A stretch of 64,000 nucleotides of DNA, from assembly GCF_964355755.1 (NCBI RefSeq), contig NC_092673.1, forward strand, positions 13,709,001 through 13,773,000, read 5' to 3'. Both the position numbers and the translations under genes were made by a program. Below the pieces are notes generated by a model. It was not told the DNA's origin. It ran no database searches and saw only the letters and a program-made list of their open reading frames with translations. Below, in pieces: positions 9,637 to 20,331 of the stretch (the stretch's first letter is position 1; each line of letters starts with the position of its first letter). The stretch is from Antedon mediterranea. Lineage: Eukaryota > Echinodermata > Crinoidea > Comatulida > Antedonidae.

Positions 9637-9986
9637 ATTTTGTTATTTATTGCTATCTTTGGACTGAAAAATTTCGTTATATAAGTAACATAAAAGTGCC
9701 ATGCGTTAAGCATGCCAAACTATCGAAAAACATTATTGTTACTGTATCTGTAGGTTTGGGCCTTAAAACAGTCATAATATTAAACTAAATTTTACCTGTT
9801 TGCATTATGTCTTTTTTGTGAGACATAATATTCCCCATAGCCTGCGACAAAGGTTTTCCAATTTTTTTACATTTTGCTAATCCCTGTCTGCAGTTGGATT
9901 TGTTTGCTTGACGGCAGCTGTTATTTCTTGCCAGGCTTGTGTTTTTTGTTTGTACGTTATATTGCTATCGAAAGCAGCTCTTAAAA
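9637..9986. repeat. Direct repeat, copy 2 (partner 4595-5010)
   Basis: Same orientation and near identity with 4595-5010, minus two short segments. It directly abuts the truncated 5' side of the OTU/MULE gene. It extends without a break into the rest of the Myb-like exon (to 10064), so this is the more complete copy. Confidence 0.85.
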
Positions 9987-10064
9987 TATTTGTTCGTTTT
10001 CCGTATTCGGCAACACCTCCTTTTCTTCATCTTTCCAATCAGGTTTTTGTTTTTTTGCTGCCAT
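9796..10064 (-). pseudogene. Myb/SANT-like DNA-binding exon (Harbinger-type accessory protein)
   Basis: ATG at 10062-10064 starts MAAKKQKPDWKDEEKEVL. A frameshift follows, then VAEYGKRTNILRAAFDSNIT, QAWQEITAAVKQ, a second shift and KCKKLENL, up to a CAG/GTAAAA donor. The F/W...E..VL...Y.KR..IL...F......T...K..AW.EI..AV order is that of Naif1-type Myb/SANT-like domains, the DNA-binding partner of PIF/Harbinger transposases. At least two frameshifts make it a pseudogene. A Harbinger nuclease remnant sits at 19.7-20.0 kb and BESS-like exons at 3.3 and 20.4 kb. Confidence 0.55.
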
Positions 10065-10393
10065 TTTTTTTTTGCTAGCAAAAGTTTTTATTGAATATGC
10101 AAATGAGGTTTTTATGAGGGAAAATGATTGGATATTTTTCCCTTAAGTGTTTTACTTAAAAGTACGCTAAATTTATTTTAATTGTATAGGAGTATTTTAA
10201 ATTGTGTAACACAGTAATACAAATTAATTAAATTTTTTATATATTCTGTATATTTTTTATTCATTTTTAACTTGTATTAAGTTGTATGTTACAGGGATTG
10301 CGGACACAAATGTGTTATGGTGCTCTGTTGCTGTCGCAATCCCTGGACCGCTTGTTGTCGAATAAAGAAATGAAAAAATGAAATAAGTGTTTT

Positions 10394-11083
10394 TTTTTCC
10401 TTTGTTAAGGGTATTTGCTGCTGCATTTGTTGTTGTTGTTGCAGTTGTTGCTGTTGAAAAGCCTCAAATCGTCTCTCCCTTCCTCTTTCTTCTGCCCTCC
10501 TTCTTTCTTCTTCCTCTTTTTTCCTCTCCATCTCCTCCCTTCGCAGTTGCTGATCCATCTCCATTTTTTTCTGAATTATACTGAGTGCGTCATTCCCACT
10601 GTTCCTCCTCTACTTTCACCACCAAGCCTAAAAATAAATTTACAAAAATAATCTGCCTCTACATTTTACATATATTTGGCATTACCTTTTCCGTGTTTCT
10701 CCAAATGTTTCGCATGCACGTTTTCTCATTTCTGCACCATCAGCCTTTTTCTTCTCTTCAACTCCTCTTTCCTTTGGTAACATTTCTATGTCCTCTTTTT
10801 CTTGGATGAATTTCTTTAATACTTTCCCTTATTTGCTTTTCCTCATCTGTCTCCTCTACTGCAATTCCACTGGCTGCCTTTTTTTTGTTAGTTTTTCCTT
10901 TCACCTTATCCATCAAATAAGATATGCGATCTCGCACTGCCCGTCTGTCAACTTTGTATTCACAGGCCTTCATTGCATCAGCCATGCCTTTCCCCGCTCA
11001 GTTGTGCCCTCTTGAACTGGAAAGATCTAGCCAAAATTACTTCTCCTATTGGGATCTGATCCTTTTGGTTGTCCCAGATCATG
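10394..11083 (-). pseudogene. Myb/SANT-like plus coiled-coil/polyQ protein, two exons, frameshifted
   Basis: Exon 1 (10686-11083) shows the pieces IWDNQKDQIPIGEVILARSF, EGTTERGKAW, then ADAMKACEYKVDRRAVRDRI and ASGIAVEETDEEKQIRESIK. After another shift it reads EMRKRACETFGETRKR up to a GTAATG donor. Exon 2 (10394-10631) encodes a charged coiled coil (QQLRREEMERKKEEEERRRA) running into a Gln run. This is the architecture of a multicopy Myb/SANT-like family in invertebrates, probably transposon-encoded: a helix-turn-helix-type N-terminus (W...D...L..EV) and a C-terminal oligomerising helix. At least three frame changes are needed, so the copy is dead. The plus-strand frames here are antisense artefacts of the low-complexity stretch. 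Confidence 0.5.
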
Positions 11084-12867
11084 CTGAAATAAATATAATA
11101 ATAAAATCACATAATTTATGATAGTGCTTTTTTAATGTAATATTTTCTCATCAATTCAGTGTAGGAGTTTTTAATCTAATGAAGTAATAAATAAAAATAA
11201 ATAATATAGCTTGAACTATCCACTTTATACAATCAATCAGGCTAATATTGATTAATATTGATAACACATTTATTTTAGACTGAAAACAGCATATTATTAT
11301 ATGATATTATATGTTTTATGCATACAAAAAAAAAGTTTACAATAATAATAATTATATTAAAATAAATGTAAAAAGTAAGCACTATTAAATTATCCAAAAA
11401 AGATCTTAAAATTAAATATATCAACTAAAAAATAAAAAAATAAATTAGTTATATTTTATAAATGCTGGCAACTACTGTATCTTAACAAAAAACAAGTAAC
11501 TAACCGGTTTGTACTCTTTTGCTCTTTTGTCTTAATTTCTTCTGCCTGTTTTAAAAAAAAAAATATAAAAAATCAAGATAAAATGTACACAAGCTTGTTT
11601 ACAGTATTTCTTACAGGTATAACGATATATTTTCCTTTTTGCTTAAGCGTCTAGCTGGCAGAATGTTAAATGTGATTTTATTACTGACAATGCTTGTGCA
11701 AGGCCACTTCGCATACCACCAACTACTCACTTTCGCCTGTTAAATGATGCATGGATGAGCTCACCAGGCCAAGACCCACTTTCCAGTGCAAATGATCAAC
11801 ATGCCCATCATGTGGATTTTTGGAGTTATAGAAAATTCATTTTCTTTGTAGGTTTTTAAAGCTCAGGTACAGACATGAATTTTAAATATAATATTTGGTT
11901 AATTGTACATAAATCAAATATTTGTAACAGAAATCGAGACGAAAAAACATGAATTTCCCTTAATATGGTCAAATACAAAATTTGGCAAAATTCCATAAAA
12001 ACCAGGAAGACTTTTTTTCAGTAGTTAGGTAGTTAACCTAATGTAATAACATGTCCCTAGACGGTGAAAAAAGATGGTGGATATACGGTGGATAATTTTT
12101 GCTATAGCATGAAAATAAAAATCTGAAGTTGAATAAAAATATCAGAAATGTAATATTCAAGTTATACCTATATTTAGTCATCTGATAACATTTTTTTACC
12201 ACACCATTTATTTTTCACAGCTTTTTAAAATGCCTCTCTATTTACAAAATGTGTATACAAAAGAATAGAGATTTTACTGTGTAATTTGAACTATCCCCCC
12301 ACTGATATGAAAATGCTTATTTTCAACAAGCTCGTGTAACACAAATAAAATCCCAAAAATTATGAAACATAGGGGAAACTATAGATCGATAATTATTGGA
12401 ATGTATGATCAATAGAAATTTTTTGCCCGCACCTGGCCTTTAAGAAGTCTTGATGTTTAATTCTGGAAAAACAAAAGGCAATGTATTGTTTGTTTTTTTT
12501 AATCTCTTTATTCATCAATATTATTATCAAACTATTTTTAACATTTGGGGGCAATTTATTGAACAGATGTGGAAATAAATTAAAACTATATTATAATGAG
12601 CAGAATTCGTTCTTGAAACACTATGGACAAATACTACAAAATTAAGGTGTCACAAATTTTAAGTAATGTACCCCTCTATTGAAATATCAATTTCCTTGTA
12701 TAAGGCGCTTAACATGGGCGCTAGGAATTTCAAACTCGGTTTCCATTAAAACCTGGACTTCACCCAACTGAAGGAAAACTTCCAATATTGTAAAAACTGA
12801 CCTTGAACCTGGTTTCCAATGAAACTCTTTCCATGATTGATATGCTTGTCCAGCAACTCCATGCTGG
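11084..12867. other. No recognisable gene
   Basis: AT-rich sequence with homopolymers. Two short similar stretches, GGTTTCCATTAAAACCT near 12737 and GGTTTCCAATGAAA near 12810, may mark a small decayed transposon. No exon-like frame with splice signals was found. Confidence 0.4.
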
Positions 12868-13190
12868 CTTAAAACATTGAAATATAGATTGATTGAAATA
12901 TATATTTATACTGGGTAACCTCTTCAGTCAAAGACTGTTCTTCCAGAGGGCCGGCCCAGATGGTGATCAGTGGCTGTGATGTACTAGTACACCGGGGTAA
13001 CCCTCTACTCGTCTCGAAAGATGTACTAGCTTCTTTAAAGTGCACACGAGCTAGATGTTTATAGTCCTTATCCGAGAAGACTCGTTCTACCACCAGAACC
13101 ATGGAGTGAGTGAGCCTCGAACCCCTGCCGATGTTATGGCTACGTAATTACGGTTCCACTGTCTTAACCGCTCGGCCACTCACTCACATT
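12868..13190 (-). mobile_element. tRNA-derived SINE
   Basis: On the minus strand the head (13190 to about 13095) has TGGCCGAGCGG (A box, 13169-13179) and GGTTCGAGGC (B box, 13114-13123), with GAGTGAG/CTCACTC complementarity at the ends, like a Ser/Leu-type tRNA. The anticodon arm does not pair well. A unique body of about 200 bp follows with GGTTACCCCGGTGTACTAGT and CTGGAAGAACAGTCTTTGAC, then an AT-rich CAATCAATC tail at the 12.88 kb side. This is a Pol III SINE layout; the partner LINE is unknown. The body could be one of the conserved SINE central domains, which I could not verify. Confidence 0.6.
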
Positions 13191-13586
13191 ATCTAGTCTA
13201 GCCTTATAAATGCTAATGGCAGATCTTCCTTGATTTCAATTATTTCAGGTTGGCAGCTGCCTCAATATCCCACTCAAATTTTGTTGCTCCATCGCTTAGA
13301 TTTCTTTGTGAGAGCTCAATAATTTTGTGATCAATTGCATTTATTTCAACCTCATAAAGCCGATTTTCCAATAGGTGAATTTGTTTTTTAGAATCGAAAG
13401 CGTCATGCTATGCGCATACGTATTCGAGTTTCTTCGCTACTTTTTGCCAATCACAGAGCTGCTCAAGAAATGAGTTGTCGATCATCCAGATTTCTCAAAT
13501 TGCTCATACAGTACAACCGCGCGCAGGTTTAAAAAAATATTTTTGAGTGATATTAATATGGAGTGCAGCGAAATTGAAATTGAATG

Positions 13587-13900
13587 ATACGGTCTGGAGC
13601 AGTCTCTACGTCTTTACAAAATGTGATTTCTGCATGAAAAATAAGGTAACAACTGTCAGGAACTGTCAAGCTACTACAAGTAGTTGTACTAATATTACTA
13701 TAATTGCTTTTTGATATAGAATAATAAATAGACAGATTTAACATAAGAACTGCTAATTTAATGAATCGTTGCAAATAATTATATACTGTATACGTCTACT
13801 AAAACTGTTACATTTCAATTAAATCGGATTAATTAAAACAAATAATTATTTTGTTTAGTGTTATTTATAATGCAAAAAAGTATTGTACTGTGCTGTAGTA
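13587..13900 (+). repeat. Dispersed repeat copy (partner 35562-35960)
   Basis: Shares CGGTCTGGAGCAG, TCAGGAACTGTCAAGCTACT, ATTTAACATAAGAACTG and TTTCAATTAAATCGGATTAA in the same order and orientation with 35562-35960. The partner copy has insertions. There is no coding potential. Immediately downstream is the 30-bp minisatellite, which is absent from the partner. Confidence 0.75.
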
Positions 13901-13920
13901 TACTGTAATTAAGTTTGGTT

Positions 13921-14070
13921 AACTAATCCCCATTGTCATTGTACAGTGTTAACTAATCCTCATTGCCATTGTACAGTGTTAACCAATCCCCATTGCCATT
14001 GTACAGTGTTAACCAATCCCCATTGCCATTGTACAGTGTTAACTAATCCCCATTGCCATTGTACAGTGCC
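13921..14070 (+). repeat. 30-bp minisatellite, five units
   Basis: Five consecutive units of AACTAATCCCCATTGCCATT plus GTACAGTGTT, differing by one or two bases each, fill exactly 150 bases. The minus strand is open across the array and would read a repeated VQWQWGLVNT decapeptide. Confidence 0.95.
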
Positions 14071-14229
14071 TTCATTGTAAAAATAATCTTTATAACCATT
14101 TCTGACAGCAGCAGCATCCTTTTCGATGTATCGATTGTTGACCACCATGCAAATTAATATCGGCATCTTTCCCCCATTCACTTCAATTGTGACTTGTGCA
14201 TCGCCTGTTACTAAGTATACGAAGGGCAA
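14071..14229 (-). other. Short open frame, unknown
   Basis: About 50 codons on the minus strand (VTGDAQVTIEVNGGKMPILI, then AVRNGYKDYFYN) run into the minisatellite. The composition looks protein-like, but I recognise no family and see no splice sites. It could be a fragment of a transposon gene. Confidence 0.2.
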
Positions 14230-14593
14230 TCAAACTCAAAAGTTCCTCAAACGTTGTTGGTGACATTCAAAAGCATCTAAAAAAGTACTCTGCATCATAC
14301 ATCTTCAATTCTTTAATTAACAGGTGGTATTCTCCTTTTTTTCTCTTTCACTGTAAATCGGTCTAACCTAATACATCTTTCTGTATTTTATTCTTCCTTG
14401 TTTCTTTCTTCGAGTTAATAACTTAACAACTTAAATTTGATTAAAAGAAGCCGGCATTGTCCAATGTTAATCATAGGCCTACAGTAAGAAAATAAGTAAA
14501 CAAACAAATTCGTCTAGTGGAAAATCAGAGAGACTAGACGATAATTAATTAAATTATACATAAAAGTTTGTAATAGCCGGAATAATTACTGGA

Positions 14594-14749
14594 AAAGTGA
14601 GTTTAAGCATGCGAACACTCAAACCATCAGGACCAGAAGCCTTATTTGCTGTGAAGCTTTTGATAGCAGATTACACCGGACAACGTAAAACACGAAAACC
14701 GGCAAGAGATGAAATGTCCAAAGTTGGTGAAGTGAGGCTCGCATAATTG
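14594..14749 (-). mobile_element. LINE reverse-transcriptase fragment
   Basis: The minus strand encodes SLTSPTLDISSLAGF and NKASGPDGLSVRMLKL. K-A-S/T-G-P-D-G-(L/I) is the entry motif of non-LTR reverse transcriptases. The nucleotide sequence is closely related to 19490-19610 of the plus-strand LINE at 17.9-19.7 kb, so it is the same family in inverted orientation. One stop interrupts the frame. Confidence 0.65.
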
Positions 14750-14759
14750 GTATTTATTT

Positions 14760-16000
14760 ATACTATTATTATTTCTTTGAAGTTTCAAAACAAATTCTCT
14801 CAATTGGCGTCTAGCCTTTGTTTATCTAAAGCAAAGGTAGGTAATTTCATTATTAATATTGCATACAAATTATGTGTTAACTTTCAGCTATAAGTATAAT
14901 GTATTAATTCAGTCAAATCGTTGTGAATTTTAAAATAGCATCCATTTTCTAAAAGAAAATTAATTTCTTTTTCATTTTACACACCTTTTAGATCTAAATC
15001 TGAAGCTGGTGATTCCTCTGTCAATTGATGTCAGGATTCTGTTGGATTTGTCACAGTTGTTCCAGCTGCACCCTATTTTGCATCCTGTACCAGTCTTGCA
15101 TCATCATATCTTTCACAACTGTCCAATTAATTATCTCAGTTTTGTTTATCTAAAATTTAAAACAAAGGTAGACAATTTAATAGTGGTAGTGCTACAATTT
15201 TATAACACTTTGTTGTTTTAACTTTTTCTGACTACAGTATAACTCCTGTAATAGTAACACAGTGAATTATAAAATAGAGCTGTCACTAAAAAGTGGGGTT
15301 CACATGGAACTATGTCTAGAAGAAGTGGATTTAACAATTTTCTACTAACTGGACTAACCTTTACAAATCCCGTTCTTTGGCACAATTATGTCTAGTTAAT
15401 TCAATTTCATAAAAACCTGGTATTGAAGATTTTAAATACTATTATACCAATTAATCATTTGTTAAATTTTGTATACTTTTCAGTATAGTAAATATTGTAG
15501 GCCTACCATCTTCTCTTATATCTATTATAGACCTCTGTTCCTCATCAGACATAGTTCATTTAATTTTTTAGGACATTTTACGGTAGTACACAATGAAGAA
15601 TAACCATATTCTTTGCAATTTAAATGTAAAATATGAAAATTCTTCAATTGGGTTAAAAAATTCTTTAATTTCATTGGTGCAAATGAGACTGAAGGTCACC
15701 TGATGGGTTGTTAATTGGATTACCGTACCCTCATAAAATAACTGGCTATTTTTGGATTTAGTTCTAAATCCAAGCAGCAATAATTGTCCAGAAAAAACCC
15801 ATCATCCGGACATAATTGAGCGTTCACATCCAAATTATGGCGAGATTATATATATAATCTAGTTAAATTAACTAGCCATAGTTCGATGTGAACGCCACTA
15901 AAAAGAAAAATAAACAAAAACATAAGGTGTTGTATGAATGAAATTCTGGTTAGTTAATATTTTTTTTTTTTATTTGTGATGGACGATGGTGGCTGAAGAT
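14760..16000. other. No recognisable gene
   Basis: Two copies of a short stretch (TTTGTTTATCTAAA...CAAAGGTAG...AATTT) at 14818-14845 and 15145-15180 form a weak internal repeat. A 70-codon plus frame at 15009-15221 has no motif. Nothing else was identified. Confidence 0.35.
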
Positions 16001-16764
16001 TTAACCTTGTGCCTTTGGTTCGTTTGGACGAGTCCGCGGGTCTCTTGCTGCACCAGGTCTTAGGGTGTTCTTCAGTGTTGCAATGGCCGTCTCCAAGCTT
16101 GGTCTGTCTTCTGGTTTCTGCCTCATGCATTCCTTTCCAAGTCTCTTCATCGATGCTACATAGGCAAATGATCCAAGTTCATAAAAGATTGTGCCAAGAC
16201 TGTAGACATCGGTTTTGATGGATGGTACCCTGCTGGTACAACTCTGGGGCGAAGTCGTCCTCAACTAGTGAAAATAAATATAATATGGTTATACAGTAGA
16301 ACCCTTTTTTTAGGACATCCTATTAAGAGGATACATTCCTGTAAAAAAAATGACACATACCTCACGACGAGAGCAAAATCCCCAAGTCGATGATGACGGT
16401 TAACAACGTCATTAACAGATCCATGGATTTTTAGGAATTTGTCATTGTTGACAAATAGTTGCATCACTCGTGCTTCTATCATTAGTTTCCTATTACTCCG
16501 GGTGGATTGATTTCCCTTGAAGATGACAGGTTGAAGGTCAAGTCCATTGTTTCCAGCAAAGCTTTCAGCAAATATTGTGCTGAGTCTTGCAGTAGAAGTT
16601 TGGCTCATATCTTCTAGGCGTTCCAATGGCGTCATATCCTTCACTCTATTGTATTCAAGAGTTTGGTCTGATGCGAGACTATCAACACTTGAAGATCTCA
16701 TTCAGAACAGGTCTTCTTCAGTCTCACTCTTCTCTGATGGAGAATTGCATACCTTCTTTGGGCA
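16001..16764 (-). pseudogene. Protein-kinase-like pseudogene, C-terminal half
   Basis: The upstream exon (about 16346-16764) reads EKSETEEDLF, a TGA, then RSSSVDSLASDQTLEYNRVK, PVIFKG and KLMIEARVMQLF (helix C with its Glu), then HGSVNDVVN and LGDFALVV at an AG/GTATGT donor. The next exon (16001-16270) reads FAPELYQQGT, a frameshift, IKTDVYSLGTIFYEL and KPEDRPSLETAIATL. VIFKG, the DFG-like DFA, APE and DVYSLG define a kinase fold. The segment carrying the catalytic HRD loop is missing between HGSV and NDVVN. The stop, frameshift and missing loop make it non-functional. Which kinase family is unclear. Confidence 0.6.
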
Positions 16765-17289
16765 AAACCTGTAACAAAGTGGTTTTGCACCAGGAGCTGA
16801 AGGAACAATTCTAAAGATCTCGTCGATGTCAGCTTGGAGTCTAGTCTCTCATTTCAGTCTGTCATTTATGATTATTGCTTATTATCTCTATTGTTTACAT
16901 ATATATTTACTAATTGTTATTGTTTTTATTGTAATTTATTTATTTATTTATTTTTTCCAATTTTTAATTGTTACATAGGACATCACAGTTTAAAGCTTTG
17001 CTTATAGTGATGCCCGATTCAATCAATCAAATATATAACTTTAGAAAGATTACTGTATATTGGCAACGGCCTACAGTTGAACATGGTTTTAATACTTACA
17101 ATATTGTATGTTTCCATCTTTTCCATTGATTGTAAACCTCTAATTAAACTTTCCAGTATTTTAATTCAACTTCTGTTTCCAATAATATAAACAATTAATT
17201 TTTATTATTATCGTTTTTTTGTAAAAATCTACTGTAATATTATACCTTATTGTGGTTACCATTATAACAAATGTACGATTGAGTGAATA
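16765..17289. other. Intronic/intergenic, possible LINE 3' tail
   Basis: Between the kinase exons lies AT-rich sequence. At about 16975-17032, GGACATCACAGTTTAAAGCT with CAATCAATCAAA resembles a LINE 3' UTR and simple-repeat tail. There is no coding part. Confidence 0.3.
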
Positions 17290-17600
17290 AAGTTCACATA
17301 TAGATGATCTTCAAATTCATTGCTGGCGTTGCAAGACAACCCAAATGATGGCATAGCCTCACCAGTGATTTCTGATAATTCCATTACAGGAAGTTGTATA
17401 TCCCCTGATGGAGTTGGACTATCCATAGTAAGAAGTGGAATATCATATGTAGGATTCTAGGAACCTTCTGAAGTGTTGGTGTTGCAACTTCTTCCTCCTC
17501 TTTCTTAACCAAGGTCATGGCTGGTGCACTTTCCTTCAGCATATTAATTGGTGATGTTGGAAGACTCAAGTTTAGAGTGGCCACATGTAGTACCAAAGGT
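17290..17600 (-). pseudogene. Putative upstream exon of the kinase-like gene
   Basis: The minus strand has ATLNLSLPTSPINMLKESAP followed by KKEEEEVATPTLQKVP. After a frameshift it continues PTYDIPLLTMDSPTPSGDIQ and ELSEITGEAMPSFGL. It is Ser/Thr/Pro-rich and acidic like a disordered kinase linker. It lies 5' of the kinase exons on the same strand; the link is inferred from position only. Confidence 0.3.
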
Positions 17601-17904
17601 GCTACATTGATTTTATTTCTACAATTATGGGTACAGAACCCGCCCTTCCGCTTTAATTAATTTTAAATACTACAATTTAAAAGTAAGTTTGATGATTCCA
17701 GGACATATACTACAGTCCCAACGCTTAGTGCCCAAAATTAACAAATTGTTCAAATACATTTTCCCAAAAAATTTATTGTTGATGACTGTACAAAAGAAAA
17801 TACACCTTATCCACGCACTTCTCAACTCACAGTAATTGCAGCAAAGACTGTCAGCAAATATCCAAACTCATTGATGGATGTGTGTGATGGAGACACTGTA
17901 GGAT

Positions 17905-19740
17905 GTGGTTATGACAGTTTTTGTACTAGGGCCAAACCTAGCCTGCTACGATCATGCAGCCATAGCCACGCTTCGGCGACGAGCACGAACAAAAAGCATC
18001 GGTCACAACACACATTCCACAGTGCATTCCTTCAACAAGTCGGTTCGTATACATATATTTTTACTAATTCTATGCGGAGATATAGAGATCAATCCAACTC
18101 CTCATTACAAATTTCCGTGCGGAACATGTTCTAAACACGTCAGGTCAAATCAACGGGGGCTCAAATGTGCTAGCTGTGATTTGTGGTTTCATACTAATTG
18201 CCAAGCTACTCCAGATATTGAGTATGCCCGTTTATATGATTGCCCAAACGAGCTATGGACATGTGGTGTGTGCTCTCTACTGACCTTTCCTGACTCTTTT
18301 TTTTAATTCAATAATGAATTAAACAACAGTACCGATTTGGTGGCAAGCTCAAGTTTTTTGCCTTCAGACGCATCAAGTATCTTGTTAACATCATCGGGTA
18401 CTCGTTCCTCTCTATATTGCGCTCTATTGAATGCAATGCAATGTCGCTGTCAGTAGTTGCCGTTACTGAAACATGGCTAGACTCTACCTTACCATCTTCA
18501 TTAATCTTGGATACTGATTGTTACACGATATTTAGAAAGGACAGAAATCGCCATGGAGGTGGTGTGATGTTAGCGGTTGCAAATAATCTTTCTCCTTCTA
18601 TTATTGAACTTCCGCAAAATGTAACAACTGAAATTATATTTGTTCAAATCAGAAAAATGGATTTGTGGAGCATATTACAGACCTCCTACTGAGATTGGGA
18701 GTATTGACAAATTAGAGGATATTCTGGTTAATCTTGATTTGGATTCCTATGCAGGCGTCATCTTGCAAGGAGATTTTAACATTGATTATTCGCATAATGT
18801 CAATACTCCCTTAAAAACTAACCTAAAGTCTTTAGCAGATGCTATGTGTATTGATCAACTAGTTCTTGACGTAACTAGATCATCAAATGATTTTAGTTCT
18901 AATACAATAATTGATCTTATATTTACGTCCCGTCCGGATCGATTGTGTGAAGTAAAAATTGATGCAGGTCTTGCCAATTCTGACCATCACATGGTAACGT
19001 TTAGAATTCGCGGATCTCCTGGAAAACTTCCCAACGTGGTCCGTGAAAGTTATCAGTATCATAAAGCAGACGTTGAACATTATCAGAGCCTAATTTTGTT
19101 GACTCCATGTGAGTTAATTGATTTCACTGACATCAATGGGATCAGTTTTCGGATTTCCTTCTAGCTTGTATCGCCTGTGGTTTATACTTATTCTTGAGAA
19201 ACGGGCTCTGTTTAAAAAAGCCCGTAGATTAAGCAGTACTGTGGCTTGGAATAAATACAAATGTATACGAAATAAAGTACGCAATACGTCTAAGAAAGCA
19301 TACAGTGACTTCATTACCAATCTGTTTAGAAAGACAGATAAACCGGAAGTCATTTTGGTCTTTTATAAAAAACAAGCGAAAGTCATCTCAACTCATTGAC
19401 TCCTTTGTGGTTAATGGCAATACCATAAGACACCCTACTCAAATCGCCAACGAGTTTGTTTGTGAGTTTTTTTAGTGACTCCCCTAATTATGTGAGCCTC
19501 ACTTCACCAACTTTGGACATTCCATCTCTTGCCGGTTTTCATGTTTCACGTTGTCAGGTGGAATCTGTTATCAAAAACTTTGCAGCTAATAAAGCTTCTG
19601 GTCCTACTTAATTACTTAATTATCGTCCAGTGTCTCTTACGTCGGTGATGTGCAAGATGTTGGGAAAACTTGTTTTCCAACAAATTCTTAACCACTGCCA
19701 AAGTAACAGCCTGTTGGCGAGTCATCAACACGGCTCCGCC
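17905..19740 (+). mobile_element. CR1/L2-type LINE with PHD finger and endonuclease, decayed and 3'-truncated
   Basis: The first frame (17905-18306) has a hydrophobic stretch, GDIEINPTP, then a PHD-type finger: C-GT-C, C-AS-C, WFH, C, and W-x-C-GV-C. The AP-endonuclease follows in two frames: VVAVTETWLDS, DRNRHGGGVMLAV (18417-18692), then YYRPPTE, ILQGDFN, IDLIFTS and SDHHMV (18640-19100). The linker at 19118-19380 includes KKARRLSSTVAWNKYKCIRN. The RT start appears as NKASGP and NYRPVSLTSVMCKMLGKLVF (19580-19690), then is cut off at about 19730 by an inverted Harbinger piece. Several frameshifts and a stop make it inactive. Confidence 0.8.
18076..18102 (+). other. 2A-like ribosome-skipping motif, degenerate
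   Basis: Codons read G-D-I-E-I-N-P-T-P just before the PHD finger and after a hydrophobic run (IFLLILC). The functional 2A consensus is D-x-E-x-N-P-G-P, and 2A-like peptides at the N-terminus of invertebrate non-LTR elements are known. Here the Gly between the two prolines is Thr (ACT), so skipping would not be expected from this copy. Confidence 0.55.
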
Positions 19741-20014
19741 ATTCGCCTTCCTTAAATTCATTATTACTGTAGCTGTCAACAAATCCATTTGGTAGATAAT
19801 GAGCATTGTCGGTTTGCATAACATCATTATGAAGACATACTACAGCTTTGATCACCTTGTCAACCGTTTCAATATGAGCACGAATGGGTTTTCGGAATAT
19901 ACGCCACCTGGCTGCCATTATGCTAAATGTGTTTTCTATTGTGCCACGGGCTCTGGAAATTCGGTAATTTGCAATCTCTTCTTCACCTGTTGCAAGGTAC
20001 CGCAACGTTACCAA
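19690..20014 (-). pseudogene. PIF/Harbinger transposase (DDE_Tnp_4) C-terminal remnant
   Basis: The minus strand encodes VTLRYLATGEEEIANYRISR, ARGTIENTFSIMAARWRIF, VDKVIKAVVCLHN and EFKEGEWRSR. R-x-R-x-x-I-E-N-x-F is the last catalytic (Glu) motif of Harbinger nucleases, and VTLRYLATG is the usual N-terminal helix. They are joined directly, so the roughly 200 residues carrying the two catalytic Asp residues are deleted. It abuts the truncated LINE at about 19730 on the other strand. It could be part of a non-autonomous, internally deleted Harbinger element with the BESS-like exon at 20332-20463. Confidence 0.7.
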
Positions 20015-20331
20015 AACCCGCTCCTCCGCCGAGATAGCAATTCGACCCCTGTTTTTTCTTTCTTTCAGATGGAGCTGAATTATAAATTAAAGTTATTCTA
20101 ATACAATATTTAACTGTTTGATAATTAGTATAGAGACTATAAATATAAAAGTAATTTTTGTAAGTGGCTAAAAAAAAAAGAACACTAGAGAAAACAAAAA
20201 TGTAAGAAAACAATCTCATCATTATTATATTCCAAATAATAATAAAAATGTACTTTTTTACTTAAATTACTGATGATTATAACATTCATTAGCTTTAAAT
20301 GATTACCTTATAGTAAACTGTACTGATATAG

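Noticed and set aside
10387-10651. Plus-strand open frames rich in Leu/Val/Phe
   Set aside because: They are antisense to the Glu/Arg/Gln-rich coiled-coil exon on the minus strand; low-complexity shadows.
13096-13190. Functional tRNA gene
   Set aside because: The boxes are good but the anticodon arm does not pair and a SINE body follows.
13960-14229. Repeat-peptide protein (VQWQWGLVNT repeats)
   Set aside because: The repeat part is a non-coding 30-bp minisatellite that happens to be open; no start, splice or homologue evidence.
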